A DNA stretch of 64,000 bases from Notospermus geniculatus. Its lineage: Eukaryota; Nemertea; Pilidiophora; Heteronemertea; Lineidae. The stretch is from positions 135,000 to 198,999 of the forward strand of contig NMRB01001066.1 in NCBI GenBank assembly GCA_002633025.1. Reading direction: 5' to 3'. This document shows positions 30,898 to 41,850 of this stretch, piece after piece. Each line of letters opens with the position of its first letter. Positions within the stretch are counted from its first letter, which is position 1. Position numbers and translations under genes: made by a program. The notes under the pieces were generated by a model. The model worked only from the letters and a program-made list of their open reading frames with translations. It was not told the DNA's origin and made no database searches.

Positions 30898-31050
30898 GTA
30901 TTCTGCCGACAATAAAAAAATCGAAATATATGTAACACAAAGAAATAACTAACGTAAACCTATTCTAGACTGCCAACGATAAAAAAATGTTCGAAATATT
31001 AACACAAAGAAATAAGTAAGGTAAACATCCAATATTCTGCCAACAAAAAA
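30898..31050 (+). repeat. Imperfect tandem repeat, about 61-74-bp units
   Basis: TATTCTGCC-GACAATAAAAAAAT-like unit starts at about 30898, 30960 and 31033, with the shared word AACACAAAGAAATAA in the first two. Confidence 0.7.
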
Positions 31051-31436
31051 GACATCTTCGACCTCTGACGGGAAATGTCCAATACGAAAACTAAGACTGA
31101 AAGAGGTAATATCTTTGTTATCAAGGAATCCATTTTGTGACTGATTCGCCGTCTTCGTACCATCGTTTAATGGGTTTCAGTTGAGACAGACGGGGTTCTT
31201 TCCCGATGTGATCTGCTGAACGAACACCAGGAGCACTAAGTGGCCTTTTTAGAACCTGATATTTGATGGTAATGGCGTCATTTTCTATTTTCGTCGTTAA
31301 TGTTGTGATTGGCAATGATGAACTTTTTTGTTCGATTTGGCTCGCATACTAATAGCTTTCTGTTATAAAAATGCATTTGCTTTTAGTCTGCAAATTGCTC
31401 TTTGTCCAGTTAAAGATGTTTGGGACCAAGATTGAT
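31051..31436. other. Unassigned stretch
   Basis: No repeat or gene recognised. Confidence 0.4.
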
Positions 31437-31476
31437 GATGTAAATGAAAACAACGAACGTTGTTTTCATTTACATC
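31437..31476. repeat. Near-perfect 40-bp palindrome
   Basis: Two 19-bp arms (GATGTAAATGAAAACAACG and its exact inverse) separated by AA. A single N follows at 31491, so a read-through or fold-back sequencing artefact is possible. Confidence 0.9.
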
Positions 31477-32602
31477 CCCCGAACGTTTCCNTTCATAGTA
31501 ATCTCCCAGTTAATTTTTAAAACCGAAGCAAGAAATCGTTCTTACTTCATACATGTATTTTCATGTTGAGCTTTCCGGTGGGGGCGGGGGTATAGGAATC
31601 GTCTCGGGGCAAATTGTCCTGGAGAATTGTCTGGGTGGAATTGTCTGAACAATTGGCCAGGGAGGGGTGTTGTCATAAGCCCATTTTACCATCTCTACAC
31701 AACGAAATTTTAACCGTGCTCGGTCCGGTTCGAGGACGGTTCGGAATTGCCCAGTCGAGACAGCTTGTCCACGTGTGCCAAATTCGCCCTGCAATCCGAG
31801 GTAGGCTCGGTCCGGGTCGAGCACGGTTCGGCTGAAATTCCGCCAACATGGCCAACCATGGGCCCTTCACGTCATTGCTACCAAACCGCCAGGGCAACTC
31901 GGTTATCTTACAGATAACCGAAATCTCAGTGAGCCGAGTGAGACCGAGTGGGCCTGGCCCGGATTTCTGTCGGTTGATTTTTGTAGTGTCAACGGGCCTA
32001 TCCCGCTTGAATTCAAAGCGGGTTCGATCCTGATCGAGCTCGGCACACTATAATCGGGGTAGTATAAAAGTGACTCTAGACTCGTTCTGCCTCAACTTGC
32101 TTCCATCGCATCCGGTCAAGATGTCCCAGCAGTACATAAGAGCGCCATCGCTTGGTTTTTCATGAACGCGTATTTGGCATCTCTTAGATTAGTATTCCGG
32201 TTGGACAAACACCAGTCAATACGATTTGAACGTTGCCGCATTCAGGCGAGGAAATCGACACGCAGCTTACAAGTGCCGCGATGCAATGTACATCGGAATG
32301 GAAGTAATAAAACTCGTAAGACAAGTTGTTGTATTGTGATTGGTAGGGTAGTAAAAAATCACTGATATAAGAGCAAGATACGGCCGAATTATACAAAGTA
32401 TATTGCAAGATGAAAGTGTGCTTTTGTGTATAGTTCATAGACTAGCAATGGACCTCTACCATCTCTATGACGAAAGGAAATTCTTTTGCTTTCGGACAGC
32501 AAATTACAGGGATTCTGTGTCGGATCTCTTCTGAGAACGTGTGTTAAAGAATAATGACGTAGGATTTTATACCACAGGTTAGGCCATGGACCTGATGGTC
32601 CC
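31477..32602. other. Unassigned stretch, GC-rich between 31570 and 32050
   Basis: Contains the direct repeat GCTCGGTCCGG-TCGAG-ACGGTTCGG at about 31717 and 31806, and the hairpin ACTCGGTTATC-TTAC-AGATAACCGA near 31895. It may be one unrecognised element. No gene seen. Confidence 0.4.
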
Positions 32603-32889
32603 GGTGTGACAGGGATCAAAGCCCCCTGGAATCAAAGTCCGGTCTTATTGTTCAGCGAGTGATTAGAATATATGGCTATAGAGACCATGGGTCATATGAA
32701 TAAAGAGTAGCAAATGCTTTTACTTGAATTTTGCAATGCGAATGCATTAGGAAATACTGTACAAATCTGAAGTAAAAGCATTTGCTCGTCTTTATTCATA
32801 TGACCCCATGACCATTCGAATATAACCTTACAATAGCGGGCTATTGCTTGGCGGACTTGCATTCCTAGGACGTTGATTCCTGTCACACC
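32603..32889. mobile_element. MITE Y with nested fold-back MITE
   Basis: Ends GGTGTGACAGGGATC and the inverse of GGTGTGACAGGAATC. The interior has AATCAAAGTCCGGTC and GCGGGCTATTG-TTGGCGGA. Interrupted at 32690-32805. Other copies at 36063-36229 and 42897-43066 lack that insertion. Confidence 0.87.
32690..32805. mobile_element. Fold-back MITE (CAAATGCTTTTACTT core), nested in MITE Y
   Basis: Ends GGTCATATGAATAAAG and its near inverse. CCATG at 32685-32689 and 32806-32810. The uninterrupted Y copy at 36 kb reads GAGACCATGACCATTCGG across the same point, which is the empty site. Confidence 0.9.
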
Positions 32890-33005
32890 TGTTTAGACAA
32901 ACTTTCCTTGTGAATGACTGATAAGTATAATACTTCTGGACACACAAATTTTCGTCTCAGAGATAATCTCACGGAGACTTCCGCAGCTTTAACTCACATT
33001 CCGAG

Positions 33006-33235
33006 GAGCCACGGTGGTGTAGTGGTTCGGACCTCCGACTAGTGGTCAGAGGGTCCCGGGTTCGAATCCCACTGGGCGTGAGGCTTTGGGCAAGTCTCTT
33101 TGCCTCACTGGCCTCTCTCCACACAGGTGTATAAATGGGTACCGGTCGGAAATGCTCGGATTGTAGCGCTGAATGAGCAGCTCATCTGAGTTCTACTGAA
33201 ATACTAAAATACTAAAATACTTTCTACTAAAAGGT
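33006..33235 (+). mobile_element. SINE-B (tRNA-derived)
   Basis: A box TGGTGTAGTGG at 33015-33025 and perfect B box GGTTCGAATCC at 33059-33069. The body reads GGCAAGTCTCTTTGCCTC and CAGGTGTATAAATGGGTACC, a block I associate with SINEs of several marine animals. Tail (TAAAATAC)n. Inserted in a degenerate minisatellite (CTCACAGA..CTTCCGTATGTGTG) visible on both sides. Only clear copy; a decayed relative may lie near 39500-39555 on the minus strand. Confidence 0.85.
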
Positions 33236-35214
33236 TTCAGGATAGACTGGGGTTAAAGTGTAAAGTCGGATGACACCTCTACCGTTGTTGATATCAGACT
33301 ATAAGCCCAAACTTTAACTTTAACATACACGATGTCGCAGAGATACTTCCGTATGTGTGTACCACCCTCAGCTCACAGACATAACCTCACTGAGATTTCC
33401 GTATGTGTGCCAGCTTGAGATCACAGAAATGGCTCGCAGAGAATTTCGAAGTGTCCTACCAACTCTCGTGGAGTACAAAACAGCGCCCATTTTCGACTAA
33501 CGAAAATAACAACTGTAACGAGTTGTAAGAAACATTGTCATTTGCCATCAAAGAAAACAGCCAGAACTGGTTATCACCCAGCTGTCATCATTACGTTTTC
33601 AGAAACGCACTTTCAAAAAATAACGCGGAGATTGCTCACTCAAACGGCTTCTTACACCTCGTCATTGTCAATTTTGCAGCTCGTTACCACCAAGGCTAAC
33701 TGTGAGCTTCCCGTTAATGACAAGTCGCGAAATATCGAGCGGCAACTAAGACAAATCGAATAGAACGTAACATTGACTTGAATCCAATTGACTCAAGATT
33801 TTCGCCCATTTATCTTCGGAACTAATTATTTCTATTAGCCTTGAGGGAGTCGACAGTTGCTTTCGGGCTACCAAATCAAGCCAGAACAACGAGTTTTGAT
33901 GATACAAATTGGTCTTGGTTCAAGTGCTATTATTTTCTATCTGAAGTTTGTGATAGGATGTTAAAGGTGTTTTTCGAGTCGTGTGGTGGTTGACTATGAA
34001 TCAAGGTTTCGCTTCCGTTTGTGCAGATGGAGAAGCAGAAAGAATGGACTTTAGGTCAGACTCACTCTAGCAATCCTGCCCTATGATTTTATCTACATTT
34101 TGGTCAAACAAATGAAGCGTAGTATGATCCTCTGATCTAATTTCATCATCATCATCACCATTTCGGAGTCTTGTTCCTCTGGAACTTTTCGCTTTCTTAT
34201 CAATATATCATAAACTGCACAAGCACAGAGACGCGAAGGGGAGGGTTAGTGCTGAACCGCGAGAGTAAAGATATAGCGAACGTAAATGTGCAGGTAATCC
34301 AAGAGAGACACAGCCATTCTCAACAATATCCTTCCAAGTAGGCCTTATTACAAGTCATATCGTAGTCTGCAAGAATAATGAGCAGGAATAACGAATCCTC
34401 ACACATCCAGTAGCTTAGTCGAGAAAAACCACAGTCCAACACTATGCAAACAATATCAATATATACATAGACATTTTGCCATTTGTGTTGAAAACGCCTT
34501 ACCGAAAGGGTGGGCGAAACGTCCACAAGGAACTTAGTTTTAAACTTTCTTTAACCTTTGAGTGCCATCCAAAGAACTATATGCAATATAAATGCACGCT
34601 CCGAAGGTTGGTATAAAGTGCAGGCTGCAGGTTGATGGTTAGGGTTAGGGTCAGTGTCGATTTTCTGCCACCCACTCTGCCCTAAACACGTCTTAAAGTA
34701 CGAACATAGCTTGATCGGCATTAACAATAGCCAAATCCGTGCCTTTAAATCGTCACCGTGAAGTGGAACAGTATGCAAATAACATTACGTTGAGTAATGG
34801 GCAAAGTTTAAAACAAAATTTCGGGTCATAATATGATATGCTTACTTGAGTATAAGTTTTATTTCTAGTGCTCCGTTTATGAAAATGAGCAATGAGAGAC
34901 TAGGGGAATTCTTTTTGAGGAGCTGGAGTATATGGCTGATATAGCTTTCTTGAAGATGACTAACGATGTTTATTAAAGGAAAGAATCGGACATCGAAAAA
35001 TCGAAAGCAACCCAACAGTGGGAGGCTAATGCAGTTAGAACGACCGACACGAGGTTCTCGGCTCTCGGGGCATCATTCAGTTCAAGCTCTGCGTGCCATC
35101 AGCTACACAACATTTTGTACAATGTTCATTTACTTTTTGCCTCTATTTTACTTCTACCGCAAATATAGATAGATAATTTGAAGCTTCATAACCCTTATGG
35201 AGCTTAAGCTTATA
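33236..35214. other. Mostly unassigned, with degenerate minisatellite at 33325-33460
   Basis: Repeated CTTCCGTATGTGTG and CTCACAGA words flank the SINE-B insertion. The rest shows no recognised gene. GGTTAGGGTTAGGG at 34637 is only two telomere-like hexamers. Confidence 0.4.
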
Positions 35215-35455
35215 CGGCGGGGTGGAGTCCACGACAGGCTACTGTCCACCTGTGTGGGGTGGGACCTTTTACTTCCCCTGGCATAGTGACTAATGTACAA
35301 GGGACCACGGCTTTGAGTCTCATCCGACAAACTCTTCTATTAGTTCACAGCTTTTCACATACATGTCCTGGCCGGGGATCGAACCCACGCACTGACCCTG
35401 TTAGGATTGAAAGTCAAGCGTGTTAGACCACTCGACCACCAGGCCAAGACGAATA
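35215..35455 (-). mobile_element. SINE-A-like body with a different tRNA head
   Basis: On the minus strand the head reads TGGTCGAGTGG (A box, complement of 35428-35438) and GGTTCGATCCC (B box, complement of 35375-35385), unlike the SINE-A head. The downstream body (AAGCCGTGG, CTTGTACATTAGTCAC, GGGGAAGTAAAAGGTCCC) matches the SINE-A body. This indicates a head exchange or an older sister subfamily. Confidence 0.75.
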
Positions 35456-35860
35456 CATCACATTTCGTCCTTTGACCTGTAACTGCAGTCCCTCCCCATA
35501 CTAGTCCTTTTTTGCGTTTTAAGTGGACCTACTTTGCCCTAGTCCTAGCGATTTATTCCCTTTCTATCATTGAAGAACTTACTTGAACCAAGACCATGAT
35601 ACCCAATATCATACTCAATATTGATCATTATAAGGTCCACTATACGTACGGAATCACAACCTTCGGACTCAGACTAAGTTACGTTAAAGATAAGTCGGCC
35701 CCCAGTAATTATTGGGAGTTGCAATCGATATGGTTGTGAAGGTTTTTAGATTAAACTTGCGGATGGGCCATGGACATGCGGCCATCTTTCCTAGGATATC
35801 GATATGTTAGAAAAGATCGTTGATTCCGCTCTCGTTGGTTTCCATCAACACAGCAGATTA

Positions 35861-36300
35861 TATTTGTATTTGTATGTTTCCGTCACGGCCGAACCCATAG
35901 CATTATTGGCCCTGATAAGTATGGAAGAGGCCATCTCAAGCTACTCAGGTTCCTCACTTGGATGGGGTCTTTTACTTGCCCTTGCAAAGAAACAAGGCAC
36001 CACGGCTTACTTTCCCATGCGACGGATGTGAAGAGCCAAGGATGATTAATCCCAGACGACCAGGTGTGAAAGGAATCCAAGTCCCCCTGGAATCCAAGTC
36101 CGGTCTTATTGTTTAGCGAGGGATTAGAATATGGCTAGAGAGACCATGACCATTCGGATATAACCTTATACAATAGCGGGCTATTGTTTGGCGGATCTGC
36201 ATTCCTAGGACGTTGATTCCTGTCACACCTGGTGGTTGGATTCAAACCCGGGACCTGCCGCTTGCTTAGCGGACTTGATAACCACTCGGCTATCAGGGCT
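35861..36300 (-). mobile_element. SINE-A copy split by MITE Y
   Basis: Tail (ATTTGTATTTGTATG) and body at 35861-36060, then MITE Y, then the tRNA head at 36232-36300, with a B-box variant (GGTTTGAATCC) and an A box complementary to TAACCACTCGGCTATC. Full-length apart from the insertion. Confidence 0.87.
36063..36229. mobile_element. MITE Y, complete, inside SINE-A
   Basis: Ends GGTGTGAAAGGAATCC and the inverse of GGTGTGACAGGAATC, about 167 bp. The outer CAGGTG..CACCTG extension may be partly target sequence. Best reference for the Y family. Confidence 0.86.
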
Positions 36301-36887
36301 GAGGGCATCGCTTCTGCTGCTCACTGGTTTCCGCCAAAACACTAAACTATTTTACGCCCACATTACGATCGCTCTCATCGGAGATTCAGAGAACAAGGCC
36401 ACACATCAAGGATGATATATCATGTTGCAAAGCTGTTCTAGAACCATCTCGATAATGTCGTGTCGGTTCCTTACAGAAATGCGTACAAATGTCCTCCATA
36501 AATCAAAAACCAATAACAGAAAACGTGAAAACCGTATCTGAAAATAATCACACTCATCGGAGCTTGTGCAATACCACAAAAATTCTATTATTGATTCGCC
36601 ATCTGTCATTATTATCGGTCTTAATGCCAATCTCTACGATGCTGACTTTTTTACCCACCCATCTCGAGGGCCGTTTTTCCGAGTCGGGTTTTACAATGGT
36701 CAATGGGGCTTATCACCTGCGTCCAATCATCTCCGCTCGTGTGAGCGATAGGACATTATTTGTTGCGGGATTATTTGTCGTTTCTGCAGAAAAAATGCCG
36801 TTAGAGACGATCCCAAGAAAAATATGGTGGAATATCATAAATCATGACAGGGAGAGACTTGGCAGACATAACTTTTATACAGCGCCC
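36301..36887. other. Unassigned stretch
   Basis: A 136-codon plus-strand open frame (36489-36899) ends inside the adjacent transposon TSD and has no recognisable motif, so it is not called a gene. Confidence 0.4.
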
Positions 36888-36896
36888 CCTTGCTGC

Positions 36897-37381
36897 TAGT
36901 CCGAACACTGCCTCCTGTTGCTCATTTGCAGAACTGACGGCCGCAACAAGAGTCAGATGAAGCCTATCGCGGGGGGTCTATTTTGATTGGTCCGTCCAGC
37001 TCCAGGTCGTGTTTTGAATACATTTAGTGCACGGCAATCGTATCACTTGACAACGCTGCTTTCAGGCATTTTACTTGCTGTTTCAACCAGCTACACTCGC
37101 AATCACGCTCTCTGTTCACTCTTTGCCAGACAAACATTAAGAAAACCGCAATTTGTTATCAAAATCACGAAAAATATTCCTCTCGAAAAGCCGCATCGGC
37201 GAATGCACAGCATCGCCATCTTTACAGTTTGAGATCACGTGATACGGGAACCACCAATCCGTGATCTGATCATGCTGATGACGTAAAACCAAAATCTGGT
37301 TCTTCGGTTACTCATCATCTGACTCTGTATTAGCGTCCAGCAGATTCTAAAAAGAGCAATACGAGTCAGACGTTCGGACTA
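36897..37381. mobile_element. Mutator-type MITE with exact 9-bp TSD
   Basis: 485 bp. Ends TAGTCCGAAC / GTTCGGACTA; arms of about 75 bp continue through TTGCTC, CAGAA-CTG and AGAGTCAGATGA. CCTTGCTGC occurs at 36888-36896 and 37382-37390. No transposase. Confidence 0.88.
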
Positions 37382-37620
37382 CCTTGCTGCCAGTTAACAC
37401 ATCCCCGAGAGAAATTATCAACTGTTCTGCCAACAGCTTCATTATCTCGCGATTTTAAAAAGAGTAATGAAAGATTTTTGATGGCGATTTCGTTGCTGTG
37501 TTTCTTCGTTATGCACAGGAAACAGGCAGAGTTTTGTACGTGTATAGTATCAATATTTTATTCAGTGCCTGTTTAATTTATACACAATCTATGCTTGCCA
37601 TTGAACTGGTCCGTTCGTAG

Positions 37621-38030
37621 TAGATTATTTTTCCATCAGGACACGGCCGAAGCCATAGCATCATGGAGGCTGAGATCAGCGACTTATCACGGATCCTTAC
37701 GTTTACGGATCGAAATGTACACAAAATTTGTCCTCGTTATACAGAATTCTATACGTATACGTATGAGGATCCGTGATAAGTCGCTGATCTGAACCTCCCT
37801 ATTATCGGCCGTCCATGTAAGTACGAATGAGGCCATCTCAAACTACATGTATACTCATTTCTCACTTAGATGGGGTCTTTTACTTGCCCTTGCAAAGGCA
37901 CAAGTACAAGGCACCACGGCCTGACTGTCCCATGCGACAGACTGAAGAGTCAGGGATGATTAATCCCGCGAACCCGGGACCTGCCGAAGCGGTCGTGATA
38001 ACCACAAGGCTATCAAGGCTCCCCTGGTCC
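37621..38030 (-). mobile_element. SINE-A copy with nested MITE, decayed head
   Basis: Tail remnant ATTATTTTTCCATCAGG, body at 37800-37960, and head with a partial B box (CGGGTTCGCGG) and A-box area near 38000-38015. A hairpin element (37665-37798) interrupts the GGCCGAAGCC..GGCC segment. Confidence 0.82.
37665..37798. mobile_element. Fold-back MITE inside SINE-A
   Basis: GGAGGCTGAGATCAGCGACT and its near inverse, with arms continuing through TATCACGGATCCT; the centre has ACGTTTACGGATC / TACGTATACGTATG words. TSD unclear. Confidence 0.82.
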
Positions 38031-38880
38031 AGGGGGATTGGGCACGAAGTTGTCCCTCTTCAATAAATTATAACTGCCTAGATGTTGACCACCCTTTGGC
38101 GAATTCGGGTGAGATTATATATGTACATGTACTCAGTATTCAGAATGGCCCTGCGTTTTCGTCTTCTTCCATATTCGACAGGTTGCTGCGTCTAGATGGA
38201 TGCTCCAAATAACCAAACTACCCATGGAATGTCGAAACAGGGGGATAAGGTCTAAGTGCAAAATTTGAGATCGATCCCAGCCGGGAAAGATAAAACCGGT
38301 TAAGTAACCGTTTCCGCAACCATCGAGAACCCGGGAGGAAGTTTGACGGACTACCGCGGAAGTAAATGAGGTTAAAAGCCGGTATCTCCAGGGTTTAGAT
38401 GGCGAAGGAAAGGTTCCTTCTTTTTGATAGAATTTCTGGACGCCATGTTCCCGGAACGCCGCGACGCGGCGAATCTGCGAAGCAATCTGACGTCAAAAGT
38501 GGAACGCTGCTGTGATATGGTTATGTAAATAATTTTTCGAGAATGACTAAAAATGGGCTGTACTTCGCAACTAAGGCGCGTTTGAGGCTGGAACGCATGG
38601 GGAACGATGAAGACCGTAAAGACTGAAGTTTGAGACGTGGAATTGAGTAAGCAGAGCGTGAAATTATTATTTGCGGGCCTAATTTAGGTTTGGTGTATAC
38701 GTCACACAACGCCGCCGACTTGCGCGCCGCCGCCTGGTTACCAAATTCAAATTCAAATTCAGTCACAGGAGTTTGTCAAAATTGAGACAGCCTCGTCCCA
38801 AGGTGTAGTCACAGGAGTTCGTCTACAACACTGAGATTTAGTATGTATGCATCCCCTCTGTACTGTAATATACAGTCTGT
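38031..38880. other. Unassigned stretch
   Basis: Contains three AAATTC units at 38745-38760 and a short direct repeat GTCACAGGAGTT-GTC at 38763 and 38809. No gene recognised. Confidence 0.4.
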
Positions 38881-38936
38881 ACACCCGAACCATGGAGAGG
38901 TAGGCCTAGGCCTACACCCCTCCATGGTTCGGGTGT
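38881..38936. repeat. 56-bp hairpin with a palindromic loop
   Basis: ACACCCGAACCATGGA pairs with its exact inverse; the loop contains TAGGCCTAGGCCTA, itself a perfect palindrome. Confidence 0.88.
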
Positions 38937-39243
38937 CCATCGTTCATGTCATTATTGTATGCCAAAGCCACTGTCTGTTGTCGACGTTATTGGCCTATAC
39001 TCATTAGGCCTACATGTATGTAGGCCTATCTCAAGCCGCCCGGCTGAACCAACAATCGACAATGACTGGTTCCGATTCCTCTGGATTGGGGTCACCATCG
39101 GAAAATGGTGTCGAGTGTACAATGTAGGCCAATATATGTAAAGTACGGTTCGACATACATCAGCGTACACAATTGCTGGTTTATTAGACGACCCTTGGGC
39201 ACATCAAAGAAACGCATTTCATTTTTTGCGCCTCCACTTCAGG

Positions 39244-39351
39244 CCCCGTATTCATAAAACTACTTAAGTCTAAGTGTGATACTTATCTTTTGTGTTGAAC
39301 AAAGGATAAGTGTCATACTTAGACTAAAGTAGTTTTATGAATACGGGGCCA
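39244..39351. mobile_element. Fold-back MITE, GGGCC-TATTCA family
   Basis: GGCCCCGTATTCATAAAAC and its inverse; arms continue through TACTTAAGTCTAAGTGT-ATACTTATC. CAG flanks both sides if the ends are taken as GCCCC. It closely matches the outer element of the nest at 47090-47479. Confidence 0.87.
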
Positions 39352-40080
39352 GCACTCTGGGAAGTAGTTACAGTCTGGCTGCCCCAAGGCGCACACCACT
39401 AGACGTTCACATACATGTACACCATCAACTCCGTACACCTGGGTGGGGTGAGGAAGTTGAGGTAACGACACAAAGCCAAAGTCTCACGCCGATGGTGGAG
39501 AGCAAACGTGACCTTAGACCTCCTGGCCGCAAGCCAGACCCCTGCCACTACACCACGACACTGCCTTCGTCGACTGTGCCTGTCATTTTCCGTCAGCTGG
39601 TAAAAAATGAACCTGTTAACTCACGGACCTCAATAATATCGCGATGGAATATGACACGTCCTAGACTTCAACTGCACACCGGTCTGGCCAAAGTCACACT
39701 CAGTGTACCCGGCGACCTCCTCACAGCGACCACTCTGCTATCAACAACAATACCGACCCTGAAGCAACGATCCTGACTATATATAATTCATCGCTCCTCG
39801 GCGGAGAAAAAAATCTATTTTTCACCTCGAAGGCAAATAGGCTATTAACGCTAAGAGCGGTTAGATCAGCAATGGGGATATCTCACAAGCTGGGTTGTAA
39901 TGGATGTAGGGTGACAAAACGGGAGAGTGGTAATCCACCTGATGGGCCCCGCCTCGGGGACGCTAATGGGACGACATGCGTTGAGTGAATGGTCTGTGAC
40001 AAATTGGTATATTACGTTATTGAAGTCTCGAGCATTGTGGTGATGTCGGTACATTTTCCTAGCTTCGCCCGCATCTTTTC
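39352..40080. other. Unassigned stretch, possible decayed tRNA-derived SINE
   Basis: The complement of about 39500-39560 contains TGGTGTAGTGGCAGGGG, resembling the SINE-B A box, but no B box follows. Confidence 0.35.
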
Positions 40081-40084
40081 TTAA

Positions 40085-40336
40085 AGATAATGTATCACAG
40101 GTATTTTCGCGGGCCACGAAAATCATTGTTTATTTACATTTGTTTGTTTACATGTATGTCCAGTCTTTATCGTCTTATGAGTAATTTGTTAGTGGCGTGC
40201 CCTTCTAGAAATTCTTTTGATACCGAAAGTATTCAATTTGGTGGGTTGGTATGTCCCAAAAGTCCAAAATAACATAATTTAAACATCCATGTTTACAAAC
40301 ATTGAATGTAAACAATGAAGTCGTGATAAATTACCT
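40085..40336. mobile_element. TTAA-flanked MITE, copy 2
   Basis: TTAA at 40081-40084 and 40337-40340. Same family as 18501-18756, inverted relative to it. Contains TTTTCGCGGGCCACGAAAAT and ATTGTTTATTTACATT. Confidence 0.86.
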
Positions 40337-40569
40337 TTAAGAGTGAGTAGCCGTAGCGTATTTAAAGCAACGGTACCTGCGTGGGCACTAGTACCGGCGT
40401 GGGTGCTAAGTAGATTAGCCCGCCGCTGGGGAATGTGTCGTGGAACAGGTACAACAAGCATTAGTTTGCATGCTAATACAGACAGATTTCAATGTCGGAG
40501 AAGAGTCGGGACAGAAAAATTATCTGTTTTTGTCACCCCATTATACTTCCTTGCACGGACTACCTTAGC

Positions 40570-40642
40570 CGTCCTGAGAACAGGGGTTCGTGTGGTGACG
40601 AAGGGAGCGAGCGCAAAGAACCCCCTGATGTTCTCAGGATGA
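40570..40642. repeat. Inverted repeat, about 20-bp arms
   Basis: TCCTGAGAACAGGGGTTC and, inverted, GAACCCCCTGATGTTCTCAGGA, about 30 bp apart. Confidence 0.75.
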
Positions 40643-41459
40643 TCTTAGCCATGCTTTACCAGTTCGCCGAAAGTATGGACCTGAAAGCAGTGGTATGATA
40701 TATGGGACTCGTTGTAAATGTTGCTGTACTGCGATATGGGACTAATGACTCAATGAACAATTTGAAGGGCTTAGAGGCAGAGTGGGCTAACCCTCGAAAT
40801 TTAGTTTGGATCATTATGTGACAGATGTGGTTACAATGTATTCATGGCAGAGTGGGCTAACCAAACAAAATTGTGGGTCACCCCACTCTGGCTCTAAACC
40901 CTTCATTTGTTCCGGTAGCTTTCCCTTAGGGCGCCATATCACTGTAGCTACGGCAAGCCCACTGACAAAAGCATTTCTCAAAATGACCTACATGTGCTTA
41001 CATCTTTACTTGTCATGATATATCAAAATTAACTGCATTCGTACATTTTTTACCGTTTCAGCTGCTGCTTGAATCACTGTCGAACAGAATTTATCAGTGA
41101 GTATACCAATTTATCATAACCTAACTATGACGAGCAATTTGTTCGACAGGTGAATTAACTTATCATGTCTTTTTACGCATTCCATTTCTTGTCGGTACCA
41201 ATATTCAGACGAAGCCATGACTATTTACAGTCTACTCCGCAGTTTTTGAAAGAAACAGAGAGTTCACCTGCCAATATGATTAACGAACATTTTCTAAGAT
41301 GCATAACTTGTGCAAAATAGAATGTACTTTTATTTTCTGCAGCAACCCCAGTAGGTAGTCACGGCCTGATCAGTTAAACTGCCAGTTGAGAATGGTTACC
41401 GAAATCTTGCTCAAAATTCATTTTACGAACCATTGGACCGTAATCTGAATGGTTGAATT
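40643..41459. other. Unassigned stretch
   Basis: Includes a short repeat GGCAGAGTGGGCTAACC at about 40779 and 40846, with an inverted relative (CCCCACTCTGGCTCTAAACCC). No gene recognised. Confidence 0.4.
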
Positions 41460-41850
41460 GGGAGGTTTTGCAAGCTTGACACTTACATTTACGATACAGT
41501 TTACAGTCGGCTCTGCGGGACTTTTTTACGCGCAAATCGCTTTGCTACGCGTGAGAAACTTACGATTTAATCAACGCCCAATCTTTCACCTTCGTAATCG
41601 AATAATTTGCTTTTAATTTGACACAGCTAATAATGGGGAAATATCCGAGTTGCAGTGGAGATTATAAGTAAAATGATGGACATGTGTCTTTGAGGGTCGG
41701 CCAAACATGACATACATCGACAATATTTTATCATAAACGGGAAGCTTCATGTCAGATGATGGCACGTCCTGTGAGCCCACCCATGACATGACGTCACGAC
41801 GTCGTCAAATCGTAATCGTATATATAAAACGTAAGCTGGCAAAACCTCCC
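41460..41850. mobile_element. MITE, GGGAGGTTTTGC ends
   Basis: 391 bp. GGGAGGTTTTGCAAGCTT at the left and the inverse of GGGAGGTTTTGCCAGCTTAC at the right, followed by TA. Arms then diverge (TACGAT words). The terminus is shared with 29907-30027. Confidence 0.68.

Noticed and set aside
34635-34655. Telomere-like repeat
   Set aside because: Only two GGTTAG units occur, which is too few for a telomeric tract.
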